This document shows, in pieces, positions 22,201 through 37,200 of a DNA stretch of 48,547 nucleotides (within the stretch, counting starts at the first letter, position 1; every line of letters starts with the position of its first letter). The DNA comes from JANSWP01 sp041941305 (GTDB lineage: Bacteria > Bacteroidota > Bacteroidia > Chitinophagales > Saprospiraceae). Made by a program: the position numbers and the translations under genes. The notes beneath the pieces were generated by a model. That model had not been told where the DNA came from, did not search any database, and saw only the letters and a program-made list of their open reading frames with translations. The stretch is from positions 1-48,547 of the forward strand of contig JBGTQJ010000067.1 in assembly GCA_041941305.1 (NCBI GenBank). Direction: 5' to 3'.

Positions 22201-25200
22201 AAATCTTTTTCCAATGCTTCATCTCCATAGGAAAGATTAACATAGTTTTCACCAGCATCTTCAATACGAATCCATCTGGGATAATCGACCTCAGGAAAAG
22301 TAGAATAGTCCGTTTCTTCAAAACCAAGTATGGGTTGGCTAAAGTCTGTAATTGAATAATATTTGATATTACCATTGTCATTTTCTTTTATCCAAACGCC
22401 ATAAGTACTGGAACTTAAATAGGAGAACATATCTCTACAATCAATGGTGTTGGAGGAAGATTCGTGATAGAAGAATTGATCGCTTCCTTGAATTTTTATC
22501 CAGGATCTGATACCAGTAGAGGCGCCTTTGTCAAAGTACATTTCCTCAAAGTTGTCGGTTTCGCCAATAAATCTATATCGGTTGTCCTCGTCAATGTATA
22601 AGGCAATAGGAGCATTGATATTTTCTGGAAGGCTAAATTTATCGTCTGAAACGTCGGTCCCATTCTCATCTGCCAGGGGCAAGTAATAACAATCTTCCAA
22701 TAATTGAGTCTCGCTTAAATCCAGTTTATATTCTTCTACCTGAGTTCCCTTATCAACTTTGACATACAAGACTTTATTTTCGAGATTTGCAACCGGGATT
22801 TGACGGATCTTTGAAGTCGTAATGATAGGATCTGAAGCTAACCGCGTCGCATAATCAATAGTTGTCATTTCATCTCCATCTATCAATCCAAGCATTCTTG
22901 GAGCTTCTCCTGACTCCACTTCCCAAAGCGCAATTACAATGTTGTCAGACAAATTTTCATCACTGTACTCAATTTCAATTTCGTCTCCTGTAGAATTTGC
23001 ACTCAGGTGTAGATAATCCGGAATCTCCACTTCCGGCATGCTGTTTTTCAAAATTAAATAGGGGGCATTGGCAACATCATTCGTTCCAAGATACTTGGTT
23101 TTACCTCCTTCTCCTATAGCAATAAATAGTTCATCCAACCCACCTAAAATATCAAAGTCAGCCGTTAATTCGGGGCATTGCATTGCTTTCGTTTCCCCAT
23201 CATAATAAAGGTTGTTATCAAGATCGTAAAACCGTATATCCCCATTGGATTGCTTCAAATAAAGTCGACTTACTTTGTCAAGATTACCACTAAGGGAAGT
23301 ATTATTTCCAGAAATATTCAGCACATATTCATAAGCAGATTCGATCGAGAATTTCTCATCAACCGGGGTTGAAAGCACATTCTCGTCAGATAACATGGCA
23401 TATTGACAATCGTCTACCAATTTGTTAGGATCTAATTCATAGCGATATTGATTGCCATTGTCATCTTGCACATACAGGACTTTATTGTCAAAATCGGAAA
23501 GGTTTAGTTTACTTATAGCAGTGGAAGGATCTGGTAAAGAAGGGAAGCCATCTTCATCATAAGAGATCGTAAACAAATTAAAACCGGTTCTCCAAGCTAG
23601 CAGGCGATTTTCTTGCCCTTCTTCCCAAAGTGCGATCGTTATCTCATTGGCTAATCCTGTTGAACTCAACCCAAATATCAAATCATCTCCTACTGCCTCT
23701 AATTTGATATTGTCGGGAATGTCAATTGCAGGTAAATCTTCATCATTTACAATTTCAAAATAGGGATTGTCTGAAGCAGGCTTGTTGGAATAGTTTTGAA
23801 GATTGCCGTCTTTTTCAAAACTCAGCCACAATTTTACAACATCATTCCCAAGGTCTTTTGAGTAATCCTGACAATACAAGTCATTATCAACTGTATTGAA
23901 ATTGCTTTTATCCTCCATATTGAAATAGTCAATCGCACCATTGGAACGCTCGACATAAGAACCAATAAAGGTTGCATTCAGACCTGATGTCCATTCATAA
24001 TTCCCATTTTCATATACAATGCCTAAGGGGTGCAATTGACTGAGGTCAAATTTGGAATCTTCTATTTCCGAATGATTGTCATTGTTTATTTGGACAACAG
24101 GACAGCTCGCGTTTTCATCTATTTCGTAAGTAATGTCAATTTCATCTATTTCATCTCGAATGTATAAAACCAAATCGTCTAATCCCTCACCATGAGAAAT
24201 AGTGTAAGAAGATAGCTCATTAAAAACAGGGTAACCAAGGGCATAGGTGATGATTACAGATTCCTCTGGATCAATCAGATCAAAGAATCGGTGAACACCT
24301 TCATTGATTTGTGCAGTTGCTGGATCGTCAGCGGGTTCTTCCCAAACTGCCAGGGTCAGTTTATTTTTCAATTCTTCGTTTCCAAATTCCAAATCTAAAG
24401 TCAATCCATCATTTTTTGATTCAAAAGCAATGTAATCTGGAATCTCCAGCTCCGGCATACCAGATACCTCTTGCAAATAGACTTCCTCCAGGTTGGTAAT
24501 TCCAAAATACTGGTCGGTGTTGCCATTTAAGATATGCAGCCAGACTTCTTCCACATACTCGCCGAGTACACTGGGAATATCATCACAAGTAATTTCATTG
24601 TTCTTTTCATCGTATTTAATCCCTTTTAAGCTAGAATAGTAGGTTTGACCATCATCGTATACAATCAATAATTCTACAACCTCTTCCAGAACTCCTTCCA
24701 ATGAAAATTCTCCTAAATTATTTACAATGGAATATTCGTACTCAATGGTAGGCAGAATGAATTTAGCATCATCTACTTCAATATTATCTGTAAGCGCTCT
24801 GTAGAAACATGTGTTTTTAATATCGTCTGCTACCACCTCAAAGCGATATTCTGAACCTTCTACATCCTTTAGGTAAACAATAATCCCTTCAAATTGTCCA
24901 TCTTGAATTACTGGAAAAAGGTCGGTTTCTGTTTCTTTTACTGGAGGGAAAGCCACATTATTTACATAGGGAATACTGTGCAATTCACCATTGTCTAGAA
25001 CACCAAGCAACCTTTCTACACCATCAATTTCTTCCCAGATGGCAACGGTGGTTGTATTCATCAGTTCAGGGTCGCTAAAGCTGAGCCTTAAGGCATCGCG
25101 ATTGTCTTCTGTGCTGGCCACCTCAAGATTCATATATTCCGGAAGATCGACAGTTGGCGAATCATCCGTTTGAATGAAATACCTGGAAACAAAGTCGTCG

Positions 25201-28200
25201 CATTTAAAGGTCTTTGTTTCTCCATTTTCCTCAGTAAAGTACCATATCTCATTGATTTCTTCCTCAATCGTCTGAAGGAAGAAATCAATTGGATCCTCTT
25301 CACATCCAATTTGATTGGTAAAAGAATTGTAATTGAATGACTTGTCTACTTCACTATATATGAAGCCATCCGGACCAACCAAATAAAACTGACTCAAGTC
25401 AGAAGGTATATCATTTAGGTTTTTGTCTTCATCGATGGTATAGGGAAAAACCCTTTCCAATTCAAAATAGCTGTCAGATAGTCCAGAACTATAATCATCC
25501 ACAAGGTTTAACAACCTACAACTCTCGAAGTCAGCCAACTCAAATTCATATTTATCCGATCCCTTTTTTACATATAAGAAGTTGAACTTTCCAGAAGATT
25601 GATCCCATTGAATCGAATGGTCATCCTGGAGTAAGGGTATCTGCGCATAGTCTCCTGCATATGGGATCTCAAATATATCTTCACCTGTTTTTAAGGTAAT
25701 TAGCTTTGTACCTTTAGAACTCATTTCCAAAAGTGACCAATCCAGATTTGATTCCAACCCAGGAGTACTAAAGCTTACATTATATGAATTATCTGGATTT
25801 TCTTCCAAAAAGAGGCAGTCGTTAAAGTCAACTTGCGGAATTTCTGCTGCGGTTATTTCTTTAAACAAGCGATCTTCATAATTTTCCAAGCCGAAATAGC
25901 TGGTAAAACCATCTTCAGATACTTCCAAATAAACAGAAGTGACATCCGTTTCATAAGCATCATCTTCCAGGTAGAATATATTTTGAGAGAGCAGGTTTTC
26001 TGGTGTTTCAGGCATATTGCCACAGGACCATAGCCCATTCTCTTCTGAATAAACAATATTGTCTACTATAGAAAAATACTGGTATTGAGTGTTTGAACCT
26101 GATGATCTTCCTATATATACTTTTTCAAGAGCGTAAGGATTGCCCATAATAAAACTATGATCATCCATGAAAAAATTTCCTACCTGGTATGAATAGGCAT
26201 CATATAACTCAGTTGTTGAAGGACGGTCAGAGAAGACCCAATCATTTTCCACATCCAAGTTTCTAAGTATCCCCAATTTTCCATCACTATAATTGTCTAC
26301 CAATAAACCCTGCCCAGGTCCTTGATCAAAAGAATAGTATGCATGAATAATGTCCAAATTGGAATCATCCCACCCGTCAGAGCCATGAAAATAGTTCTCT
26401 TGAATCATGTTTTGTGACACTGTAGTTGACCAAATTACCAGCTCATCTATAAATAGTTCAGAACCATAAGAGGATCCTGATTCATCACTGCGACCAAAAC
26501 TTACTTTTTCAGCATCTTCTTCGTAGGAAGTATTTCCAGCACCAACTTGAATCCCATCGACATAAATAATTACTGCATGCTCTATAAAGGGAACATTGTT
26601 TTCATGATCAATGCTTACTGCTACGTGATGCCAGGCTCCATCATTAATTGATTGATCGGTTGTTATATCGTTTTCACCGGAAGAAGTATATCTCAATTTC
26701 CCGGACTGTAATTTTATAGCCCTGTCATCCTCCCATCCAAATAGATAAATATTTGCGGTAGAAGTCGTTTTCATCCAAAACGCTATGGTTCCCTTCTCAA
26801 ATTCAAAGAAGTCCAAAGCAACTTCCTGACTTGAATTGCTAAATTGAATGGCATAATCCTCACCACTGTCTCCATAAATATCCGGATCCTGGAAAAGCTC
26901 AGATTGTGAAGGATCTTCCAGAGTGGAAGGAATATAATCGACTTCGCAACCGGAATAGTATAGCTCATCAGTTCTTTTCCAGGAGAAAATATTCCCATTT
27001 TTATCCTGCCAATAGACGATGTCATTTCTTGCTAAACTTATACCACCTATCTCATCAGGTTCTTCTCTTGTTACAAAATCATCACTATCATCAAATGAGC
27101 TGAAATAGAGATATTTTTCAGGGGTGTAAAAAACCTCTAAGCCATAATAATCATGTCGGACAAAGTTGTTTCCCGGTATAGGATTTGGCAGGTTCTTTCC
27201 TTCACTATCCTGGGCATTCTCCAAAATATTTCCGTCATAAGCCAGCAGGTTTTTCAAGGGATTCGTATTGCGTCCGGGGAAATTTGGAGTGAAATTGAAA
27301 ACGAACTCCCCTTGTTTGTTGCTTGTCTTATAAAATTTTCCGTCACTCGTTTTTATCAATATTTCGAAGGCAGTGATACCTGCAGAGCCATTAATAGAAG
27401 CCTTTCCCATATTTAAAGAGGAGTTCGTTTCCAGAGTATTGAGGGGATTAGTACAGGTTATACTTATTTCACCCTCAGAATCAGCATAAGTATACCCATC
27501 TGGTGCGTTTAGCCGTTTAAAAATCCGACCATCATGCCACTCATAATCCAATAACATGTATTCTATTTCGGGAGCGCCGGAATTTATTTTCAAGTCAAAT
27601 GTATTACTCTCGTTTATCTGTATGGCATAATCACTTGCAGTAAACAGTTCTTCATCAATAATACGCCTGGTATCTTCTACTCTGACATTGGAACTCATAT
27701 TCTGCCAAATACCAGGGTTCTTAGTTGTGATATGATTATAGGAAATAACGGTTCCTATTGGCTCATTGAAGGTATAATGGGTTAATAAATTAGAGTCATC
27801 GATATCCACACCAGTGGAATAATCCATACTTATTTGTTCTTCTGATCTTAATGACTTCCAAACAGTTAGTTCATCCAACAACAATGGTTGGGCAGAAGGA
27901 ATGCTTTGGTTTTTATTTTTTCCAATTACAATTTCATCAAAGCTCAAATTTTCTTGTAGGTATCCGGAATCAACTTCATCTCCATCGACATAGACCGTAG
28001 CCTTGGTAGTAGATGCAATAGAATACATGGAGATGGCAATATGGTACCAGGTATAGTCAGTAAATGTATTGGTATGTGTAGCGATGATATTTCCACTTGG
28101 GTCGTCAAAGTGAAGTTCTGGTTTACCAGTAATCTCTCCTTCTTTAAAGTATAATCTTCCCTTGATTTCCTGCCCTTCATACCAGGCAATAATAGGGATT

Positions 28201-31200
28201 TCATCTTCTGAGGAATTGATCTTTACCCACGCTTCAATAGTCAATGGCGTATTCATACTTACTTTATCCAAAGCCAGGTAGGGCTCTACGCCATTTAACT
28301 CAATCGCGTAATTTTCTTCTATTGCAGCAGGCAGTAAAGGATGATCAAATTTATCGGAATCCTGAGAAGGCTTGAGGTTTCTCAAAACCTGTTTATTCTG
28401 GCAATCAATCTCCAATATCGAAGCATCTACACTCCATTCAAATTTTTTGCCGCCAGGGTTTTTCCAATACACTGTATAGCTGTCGGAAGCGGCTAGTGAG
28501 AGTGTGGCAGAAGCATCATAGAAACCAGCGATGAAAGGATCTGCCAACTGTCCGTCATAATTGAATTCCCAGTGAAAAGTTTGGTCGCGGTAAAGTACAA
28601 TTCTGTCTTCCTCATCGTATATGTACAAAGTACCATTTTGAAGTGGAGAATTCTCATCAATCGCAAGCGTATACCCATCAGGAATTACGGTATTTGTCTC
28701 AAATGTCTCTAAAACAGGCATCTCAAGTGAAGGATCTTCAAAATTGTTAAAAGGGTGGCAATTGTTCACCTGGTTCCCAATCGTGTTGTCAGTTAAATAA
28801 ACACTGTATGGCGTTTGTATTAAAAAAGAGAAACTTTTAATATCTGACATACCTTCGATTAAAACCGTTTCAAGTACCGGAATTGCTTCATCGCAGGTGT
28901 TTTGCAAGACACCATTTTGCAACTCCATGTAGTAACCGTCCTTTCTCCAGTACTTGGTCACTTTTTTATTGTCTTTGGTTTTATACTCCAGATACATCCA
29001 GTCCATGGATTCTTCAGCCGCCATATCTTCGGCAAAAAACAAAAGATTGTTATTAAATTGGGCTGATGCAAAATCACTTGCTGTAAATATGGGTTCTTTA
29101 AAAATAAATCGATTGGATTCCTTCCATACCTGGTTCTCATCCATATTCTGCAAAAGACCGATGTAGGTATTTTCAGATGGTTCATATACGATGGAATTTC
29201 CTTTGCCTTCCGTAAAAGTATAATGCGCTACGATGTTTGAATTTTCGGGATCTACACCATTGTAATAGGTCTTTTGAACGGCTTCCTCATTTCGGTTGCC
29301 TTTCCAGATTGTCAATTCGTCCACCTGAAAACTATTTGAAAAAGCAGCATTCAGTTTTCTGTTTCCTACGACAATATTATTATAAGACAGGTCATTGGTT
29401 ACCTCACCTTCCTTGCTCTCTCCGTCCACAAAAATCACCTCATTGCCATTTTCATCAATGGTCACAGCCAGATGATGCCATCTATTATCTGACAATTCGG
29501 GATCATCCATACTCAATGAGTTTCCCGTTGTTTTAAAACTTACAGTTAAGCCATTTTGAATATACAATCCAGCCTGTTCATTGCCACCATAATACCAGGT
29601 AATAATTGGCAATTCGGTTTGAGTATCAGCTGTTTTTACCCAGGCTTCAATCGTCATTGGAAATTCTGGTTCCACATTTTCGATCGACAAAAATTCGTCT
29701 CCACCCTTAAATTCCAACACGAAATTGTCTTCTTCAATAGAAAAGTCTTCAGGGTCAATAAAATGATCACTTTCTTCCGATTCTTCCAGATCCATCCACA
29801 GAATCCAGTCATTGCAATTATTGGAAAGCAAGTCCGCAGTAAATGAATAGGTGAAAATTTCACCGCTTCCTTTTTTCCAGTACAAATTATACTCAGAAGA
29901 AGGACTCAATAACATTTGCTGATTAAAAATGTCATCGTTTGTTTTGGTAAAAGTCTGATCTATCAAGCCATCATAGTGAAACTGAAGGAGTTTCTTATTG
30001 TTCCGATACACCAAAATGCGGTCCTGGTCGTCGTAAATGGCAATGGTTCCATTTCTCAAAGGAGAGATGTCATCCAACTTTAGGAAATAAGCATCTGACA
30101 CCTCCGTGTTATCTTCGATTACCAGATAATTGGATAATTGATCAGGGGCTTTACTTAGCTGAATTGGGTTGAGGTTGAAAACTTGTTTGGCGGGACCTTT
30201 GAAGCCCATATAATAAGCATCTGTCGTTTTGATGTATATTTCAAAATGGTTGGCATTGTCGAAATTGAGAAGCATGTTACTTTCCAAGCCGGGCATGCTT
30301 GCTTCGCAGTAAAGGTTAATGGTTCCATCATCTTCATTGTATTTGTGACCATCCTTAGTCCAAAATTGTGTTCTCGAAACTGACTCTGTATCTACATCCT
30401 TAAAATAAATTGATTCGATTGCCTGCTCAGAGGCATCATCCTGGATAAACAGCACCAGTTTATTCGTAAAATCTTTTACAAGCGCATAAGGTGAATTGGT
30501 AAATACAGGTTCCTCCAAAATCTTTCGATCCGACTCAGTCCAGACAGCATTTTGATCCATATTTTGCAATACGCCAATATCTCTATCACCAGCTTCATTG
30601 TAAACCAGGTATTGACCATTTCCTTCGTCAAATGTGTAATGATTGACGATATTCAGTTCTTTATCCAAAATAATCCCGTTCAAATAATCTGTTCGAACTT
30701 CTCCACCTGTTCGACTGACATTGAAGAGTGTCAATTCATCTATGTAAAGTGGTGTTGAATAAGCATTGTCCCCTCCATCGTGTTTGCCAATTCGGATATG
30801 AGAATAATTGGTTGGGAAAGAAATGTTGGCACTTGCAACTTCCGTTCCATCTATGTATAAAAAATCTTCCCCACCGGAACTGTTAAAAACCACATGATGC
30901 CAAAGTCCATCATTGACTGTATAGTCTCCTGAGGAAATTTGACTTTGTCCATTTTGATCTAGATTGATCTGACCATTATCCAGTTGCAGGGAAGCCAACA
31001 AGGTCTCACCATTATTCCAGGATAGTATAGGCATATCCGAATCAGTCGAAGTTGTCTTGACCCATGTTTGAAGGGTGAAATCTGACAGTGCCTGGCTCCC
31101 CTTCAAGGCAATATTCTCCGAAGTGTTTGATAGTATGATTGCATGACTCGTTTCGCCGGCAGCAAATAGCTCGGGATCAGTCACCTTACTGCTTTCACCG

Positions 31201-34200
31201 CTTTCTGTGAAATAAGCTGGAATGTACATATCTAAACATTCCGCTGTGAAATAACCGTAATTAAATTGCCATTCATAAGTCGTACCCTCCACATCTTTCC
31301 AATAAATGGTATAAACATCAGATTTTCCAAGGGTCAGTTCTGTTTGAAGTACCTGCTGATATTGGGACTCCACAGTTTCCATCACATCATCGGTATAGTG
31401 AAAACCCAAATATTTTGAATTGGATCGATAGGCGAGCATTCGATCCTGGTCATCGTAGATAGCAATTTCACCATTATTCAAAGGGGATTGAAGATCTGTT
31501 TTTAACTTCAGTTGTCCGTCGAGGCTATTATCAAAATTGACCAATACATCATCGATTACATGGGCAGGGGTTATGGAGATCGGGGTCAAATTAAATACGA
31601 TTTGCCCTTGAAATTTGGGCTGAATTTCTAAAAATCCTTTACCAGTTTCCAGCACCAATTCCATTGCCATATGGACTTTCTCACTGAGGTTTTCAACCAG
31701 CACCGAGTTAAATCCAGGCATCGTTGCTCCGCAGGAGGTAGAAATTACCTCTCCCTGTTCTGAATAGTATCGCCCATCGGAATCCCAATACTGAATATGG
31801 GGATCTTCCCCGGATTCTTCGTATTTAAAGTAAACCGATTTGACCTCACTGGCATCTGCCTCAGATACCATCAATAAAATCAATTGATCTTCGACATTGG
31901 TGGTGGCTGCATAATTGCTCGCTGCGAATAGATCTACTTCTGCAATAACCCGATCCGTTTCTTCTCTGGTAGGATAATCAGGCAGAAACAAGCCAAATCG
32001 CTCATTGCCGGACTGGTCATTTAATAAGCGTGGAGTTTGCTCGTAATTAAAGTCGTAAAATGCCAAAACCCCTTCGTCTTCAAAGGTATTGCCATTGGCA
32101 AAATCCTCTAACACCTGGACGGCATCTCGGGTGCCTTCCCAGACACTGACTTCATCAATCGACAAAACCGTATTGCTCGGACCTGGTGCTCCGTTTCCTG
32201 CAATCATCATGGTATTGTCTGTAGTAAAATTAAGGGCAGCGCTTGCAAAACTGGTGACTTCCACACCATCGACATATAAGGTTGTAGTGTTTCCAGCTTC
32301 TGTACTATTGACCAGTGTGATATGATGCCACAGCCCATCTCTCAAATCCTTTCCATCATAATCAGCGGGCATTTCATTGGCATTGTTGGAGGAGCGATAA
32401 GTCAGGACGCCATTATTCAAGTATAATTTAGCAGAACTCTTTTTCCAGCCTATAAGAATAACTTCTGCATCCTCTGAATCATCCTTTATCCATGCTTCAA
32501 CCGTAAATGCATTGGGCACCACCAAATCGTGAATTTCGATGCCATTGGTGCTGCCATCGTATTTTACCATATTGTTATCCTCTCCAAATTGAGCAATCCG
32601 GGGATTTACGAATTTTAAATCATCCACATCGTCTTCATGAGTGGTCCACCAGATTTCCTGGTGACAGGTTTCATTTAATTCAGTGGTTGAAAAAGTCCAG
32701 CTCTTCATGAGTTCTTCAGACAATTTTAAATGAAGAGTATAATCATCAGAGCTTGGAAATGTGATGGCGGCGGGATCATTGCCTGCATCATCATCTACCG
32801 TGATCGGATTGGAAAGGTTGTTTGGATTGAGATAAATGCGTTCTTCCAGTGTTTGCCATAGTGCGAGGTGGTCGGTGTCATCATAAACTGTAATTAGTGC
32901 GTTTTGAAGCCGTTCGTTTTCGTGAAAAGTTACTTTGAATTGTGGATTGCCTCCGGCTTGAGTTTGCCCGATCCAAACCAGGTTTTGAAGATGATCCGGA
33001 ACCTGATTCTCCTCAGAAAAATTCATGATTCCATCTTGCCCATTGTCATCAGACTTAAAGAAAGCTCCATCCTGGGTGACGATAAAAACTTCTGAAAAAG
33101 ATTTATTAGCGACCTCTGGTAGTGCAGTACCTAAATCAAGTCCCACCCCACAATCGTAAGCGACTGTTCCATCAGCATTGGAATATAAAACCTCATCTGA
33201 TCGCCAGATTTTGTATTCCGATGAGTTTTGAAAGGTGGAGTAAATGCTTTTGACATTTTCCAGAGAAGCCTCATCTTTGGAAAAAAACAGCCAATCCTTA
33301 CTGGAAGATTCTACCAAAACATAGGGGATGTTTTCATCCGGGAAAAACAGTCCGCCTTTGTTTTGCGGAACATTCTTCCAGGAATTATTGATAGACATAT
33401 TCTGGAGGTTACCGCTGAGCCCATGCCCGCTTACATCTATTGCAATTGCTGTTTTTGCTCCTTCATCAAAATCCAGGTAGGCAGTCAGATTGTCTTCATT
33501 GCCTGTCACCCCCAGAAGGATTAGATTCTCAACCTCTTTTCGATCCAACCCTTTCGACCAAAAGGAAAGTTCATCTATTTGCCCTTCAAAGTAAGGAGCG
33601 CCTTCAACTCCGCCTCGACCTGCAAAGATGTTCCCATAAGCATCTACTCTTCCAGATACTTCAATACTATTCAATAAAAGTCCGTTGTAATAAATCGCCA
33701 TTTCGCTTCCATCGAAAGAGCCTACTAAATGTGCCCACTCATTCTCCAAAATCTTGATTTCCGATTGCAGGGAAGTCAAATTGCCATCAATAGACATGGT
33801 CAGTTTTGGAAATCCATCTACAATCTCCAGCATCGCTTGATCCGGAATTCCTGCGATTGATTGGGTGCCTGTTTGATTATCGGGTTTTGCCCAGGCGGCT
33901 ATGCTCAATGCAAAACCACCAATATCCTGGGTTCCGAAATCGAGATAATCATCATCCCCGTCAAATTCCATTGCATAACTTCCGGCAACACCTCCTGAAC
34001 CACCTTCCGGATCTTCAAAGTACTGGTCTCCGATGCTCGTTCCAAAATCGGTAATCCAGTGTGCCGAACAATCGCTGGTCATGAAGCTATTGGTCACCTC
34101 ATATTTAGCCTTCTTACCATTTTCTTCATTTCTCACATACAGCGTGTAATTTTGCCCGCCAGGTAACTCGAAAAAATTGACCAGTTCTTCCCTTTTTTCA

Positions 34201-37200
34201 GAGACGACTTCATTGCCCAGATAGGCAAAAGCCAAAAATTTGGGATTGGCACCCGATTGTCGATAAATCACCTGCCTCTCTGATTGGTCAAAAACCGAAA
34301 TGGTACTGCTAGATTCAAAGCTATTTTCATTGAAATTCAATTTCAGCAATCCATCATTTTTGGCTGTGAGCAAGAGCCTTGGTGCGGTATTCGCCAATTC
34401 AGATGGAGGGTTATCTGTCGCATCGTTAAAGTTAATACGGTCTAAATTGGAACTATAGTCCGCTCTAAAATAAGGGTGGATCAGGTCAGAATTCTTTTGT
34501 CCTTTGACGAGGATCTGATTCCAAGTCTGTGAGTTGGCGTTGTCTCCCCAAAGCAGTTGACCCGATTTAGGAATGTCTGAACAGGAAGTTTTGACAATAT
34601 TCCCATTCTTTTCATGCAGAAAGCCATCGTCTGTCCAATGCCTGAAATTGCCACTGGCATCCGATATATACAATTCTTCTACATTTTTTAAAATGGCGTT
34701 GTCTTTATAATGAAGTACGATCTTAGCTGTAGCATTCTTGTAGACTGCCAATTCAGGGTCAGGATCAAATAAAGCCTGATCCAGGGATTGAGAAAAATCA
34801 TTGGTCACCTGAGTAGGACAACCATTTCCCCAAAATTCGGATGTCGTCAATTCAATGGTCGTTCCCTGACTGGGTCCGCGCTGGGCGTAAATTGTATAAT
34901 TCTGACTAGGGTCTAATGTCAGATCCAATAATTGGGGATGAAAACTAGCCTGTATCGTATTGTAGTAATCCAGATTGTCTGAGCCATTGTCCAGCTTGTC
35001 GTGCACATAGGAATAGACAATGCTGGTATCCGGACTTCTAAAAAACACCCTCCTGTTGTCCGAATCGTAAATGCTGACCCAGGTATCGGCATACATATCA
35101 TCTGTCAGAAAGCCAATGCTGATTTTTCCACTGTTATCCGGTGGAGCTGTCACAAATAAGCCTCCCGCCAGGGGATCGCCATACCAGTAGTCATGGAATT
35201 CATAATCTGTACTAGCCTGAAAGCGATAGACTGGGTCTTCGTCGATTGAAACCAGGGCAGTGGGATAGTAAGGAGACTGTAAAAAATCCACATCTACCCT
35301 CTGAGTAGCATCACCGATTAGTGGGTCAGGCACTTCTTCTTCTCCGACTTCAGGGAAGATATAAATATTTTCATCCTTAATAGATGGGACGCCAAAAAAG
35401 CGACCATCGATGGTGCGAATATAGATTTCGCAATCATCTGAATTCGGTAGCAACAGGTCATCGCCATAGGGTACATCCTCACATTTTATGGATGGAGTTC
35501 CGTTATCCTCCTCGTAGAGGTAGCCGTCAAACCAGTTTTTGGTGTGGTTCCCATCCTTACTCTTCAGGTATAATTCGGAGATATTGAACCAGTCATTGTC
35601 GGACAAGACATTGAGCTTTGGAAAGCCGTTGGCGTCTTTAGACAAAGAATATGGTCCGGGATCTTCTTCTCCTTGTTGTTTGTCGCCTGGCTCAACAGTT
35701 ACCCAGTCGGAAAAGAATTCCATATTTGTCAATTCACCTTCAAAACTGCTGCCGCTTTTATTGCCAAGCGTACTGCTACCGGGGCCGTCATTGAAATCAT
35801 AATAAGCCTGTAATCCGGATTCTGTACCATCAATGCCGTACAAAAAGGATTGTTGAATTTCAGCCTGGGATCTTGCATAGGACCAGATGCTGAGGTCGTC
35901 TATTTTGCCCTTCCAGCAATTGGTTTTGTTAGACAAACTACCAATTTGAAAATAGGACTCCTCGCCTGGTTCCCAACCATTGCCATCTGGTTCTGTTAAA
36001 GACACAGGGTTTCCATTAATATACACCGTTGTTGTTGCTGTTTCGGAATCATAGCTCACTGCCAAATGAGACCAGGTATCGTAATCAATTTCTATGTCAG
36101 CTTTTTGCCCTCCTTGATCAGATCTTTGTGCGGAGGGTATTCCATTTTGAATATATAACGCCAGATTGTAGGATGTCAGAATATTCAAATATTCACCCCC
36201 TCCCTGGGAAGGATTGACCCAAACCTCAAAGCTATAAGATTCATCCGAAGAAATAATGTCCTTAGGTAACTGCACGTAATCATTTTCCCCATCAAACTCC
36301 AGCGCGTAATCTCCTGTGTTGAAATAGGAGGACAGATCTGTATCACTGAAATCGGTTAGTTCAAACCATTTCACAGGTATTTCATTCCAGAATGCATTAT
36401 CCAGTTGCAGGTAAAGGTATTCGTCGGATTGATTTCTAAGATAAACATGCGTCAACTCTTCTCCTCCCAGTTGGAATTCATAGTCACCTTCAAAATCAAT
36501 GGTTTCAATTGAGAAGCCTCCCTGTGGAAGGTACTGGTATTCACTTATTTTTGATTCCCCGTCAAAATACAGATATAGCAGTTCGTTGTCATTGTTGTAA
36601 ACGGCAATATCCAGCCCCTCTATGGAAAGACTATTTCTAAAAGTCAATTGAATCGTGGAGCTCAGGTTTCCATCAGTACCTAGCATCCTATCAAGCTTAA
36701 AAAGACTTATTTCATCCTTCTGCCCAGTTTCAAAGGGAGTTCCGTTTACATTTGTTTCTTTAAAATCTATTTGACCGGAATTATAAGAAGCAGAATACAA
36801 GTTTCCATCCTTTGTTAGTAGATAGGGTATAAAAGTTCCATAATTGATTGGTATTTCATTAGTAAGGTCAGACAAAGCAAAATATTCTTTCTCTTCACCT
36901 GACGAAGTAGTGATCATAGAATGCTGACCTGCATAAAAGCTGGTCAAGTCTGAACTGCTCTCGAACCTGATTTCTGAAATACTATTAAATGCTGTCTCAT
37001 CTTTGCAAAGCAATTTCCATTGTCCTCCCACCTCTTGTAGGGCATAACCACCTTCAATATTTGGTGTGTACGCCGGCGGTGGAGTATTGGTTATGTTGTT
37101 TTCCGATTCCCCACTGACAGGAGGAGAATGATTGGTACCTACTGGTGTTTTTGGAACCTCAGATGGCACCCAAAATTCAGATCCTGAATCTGCATTTTGC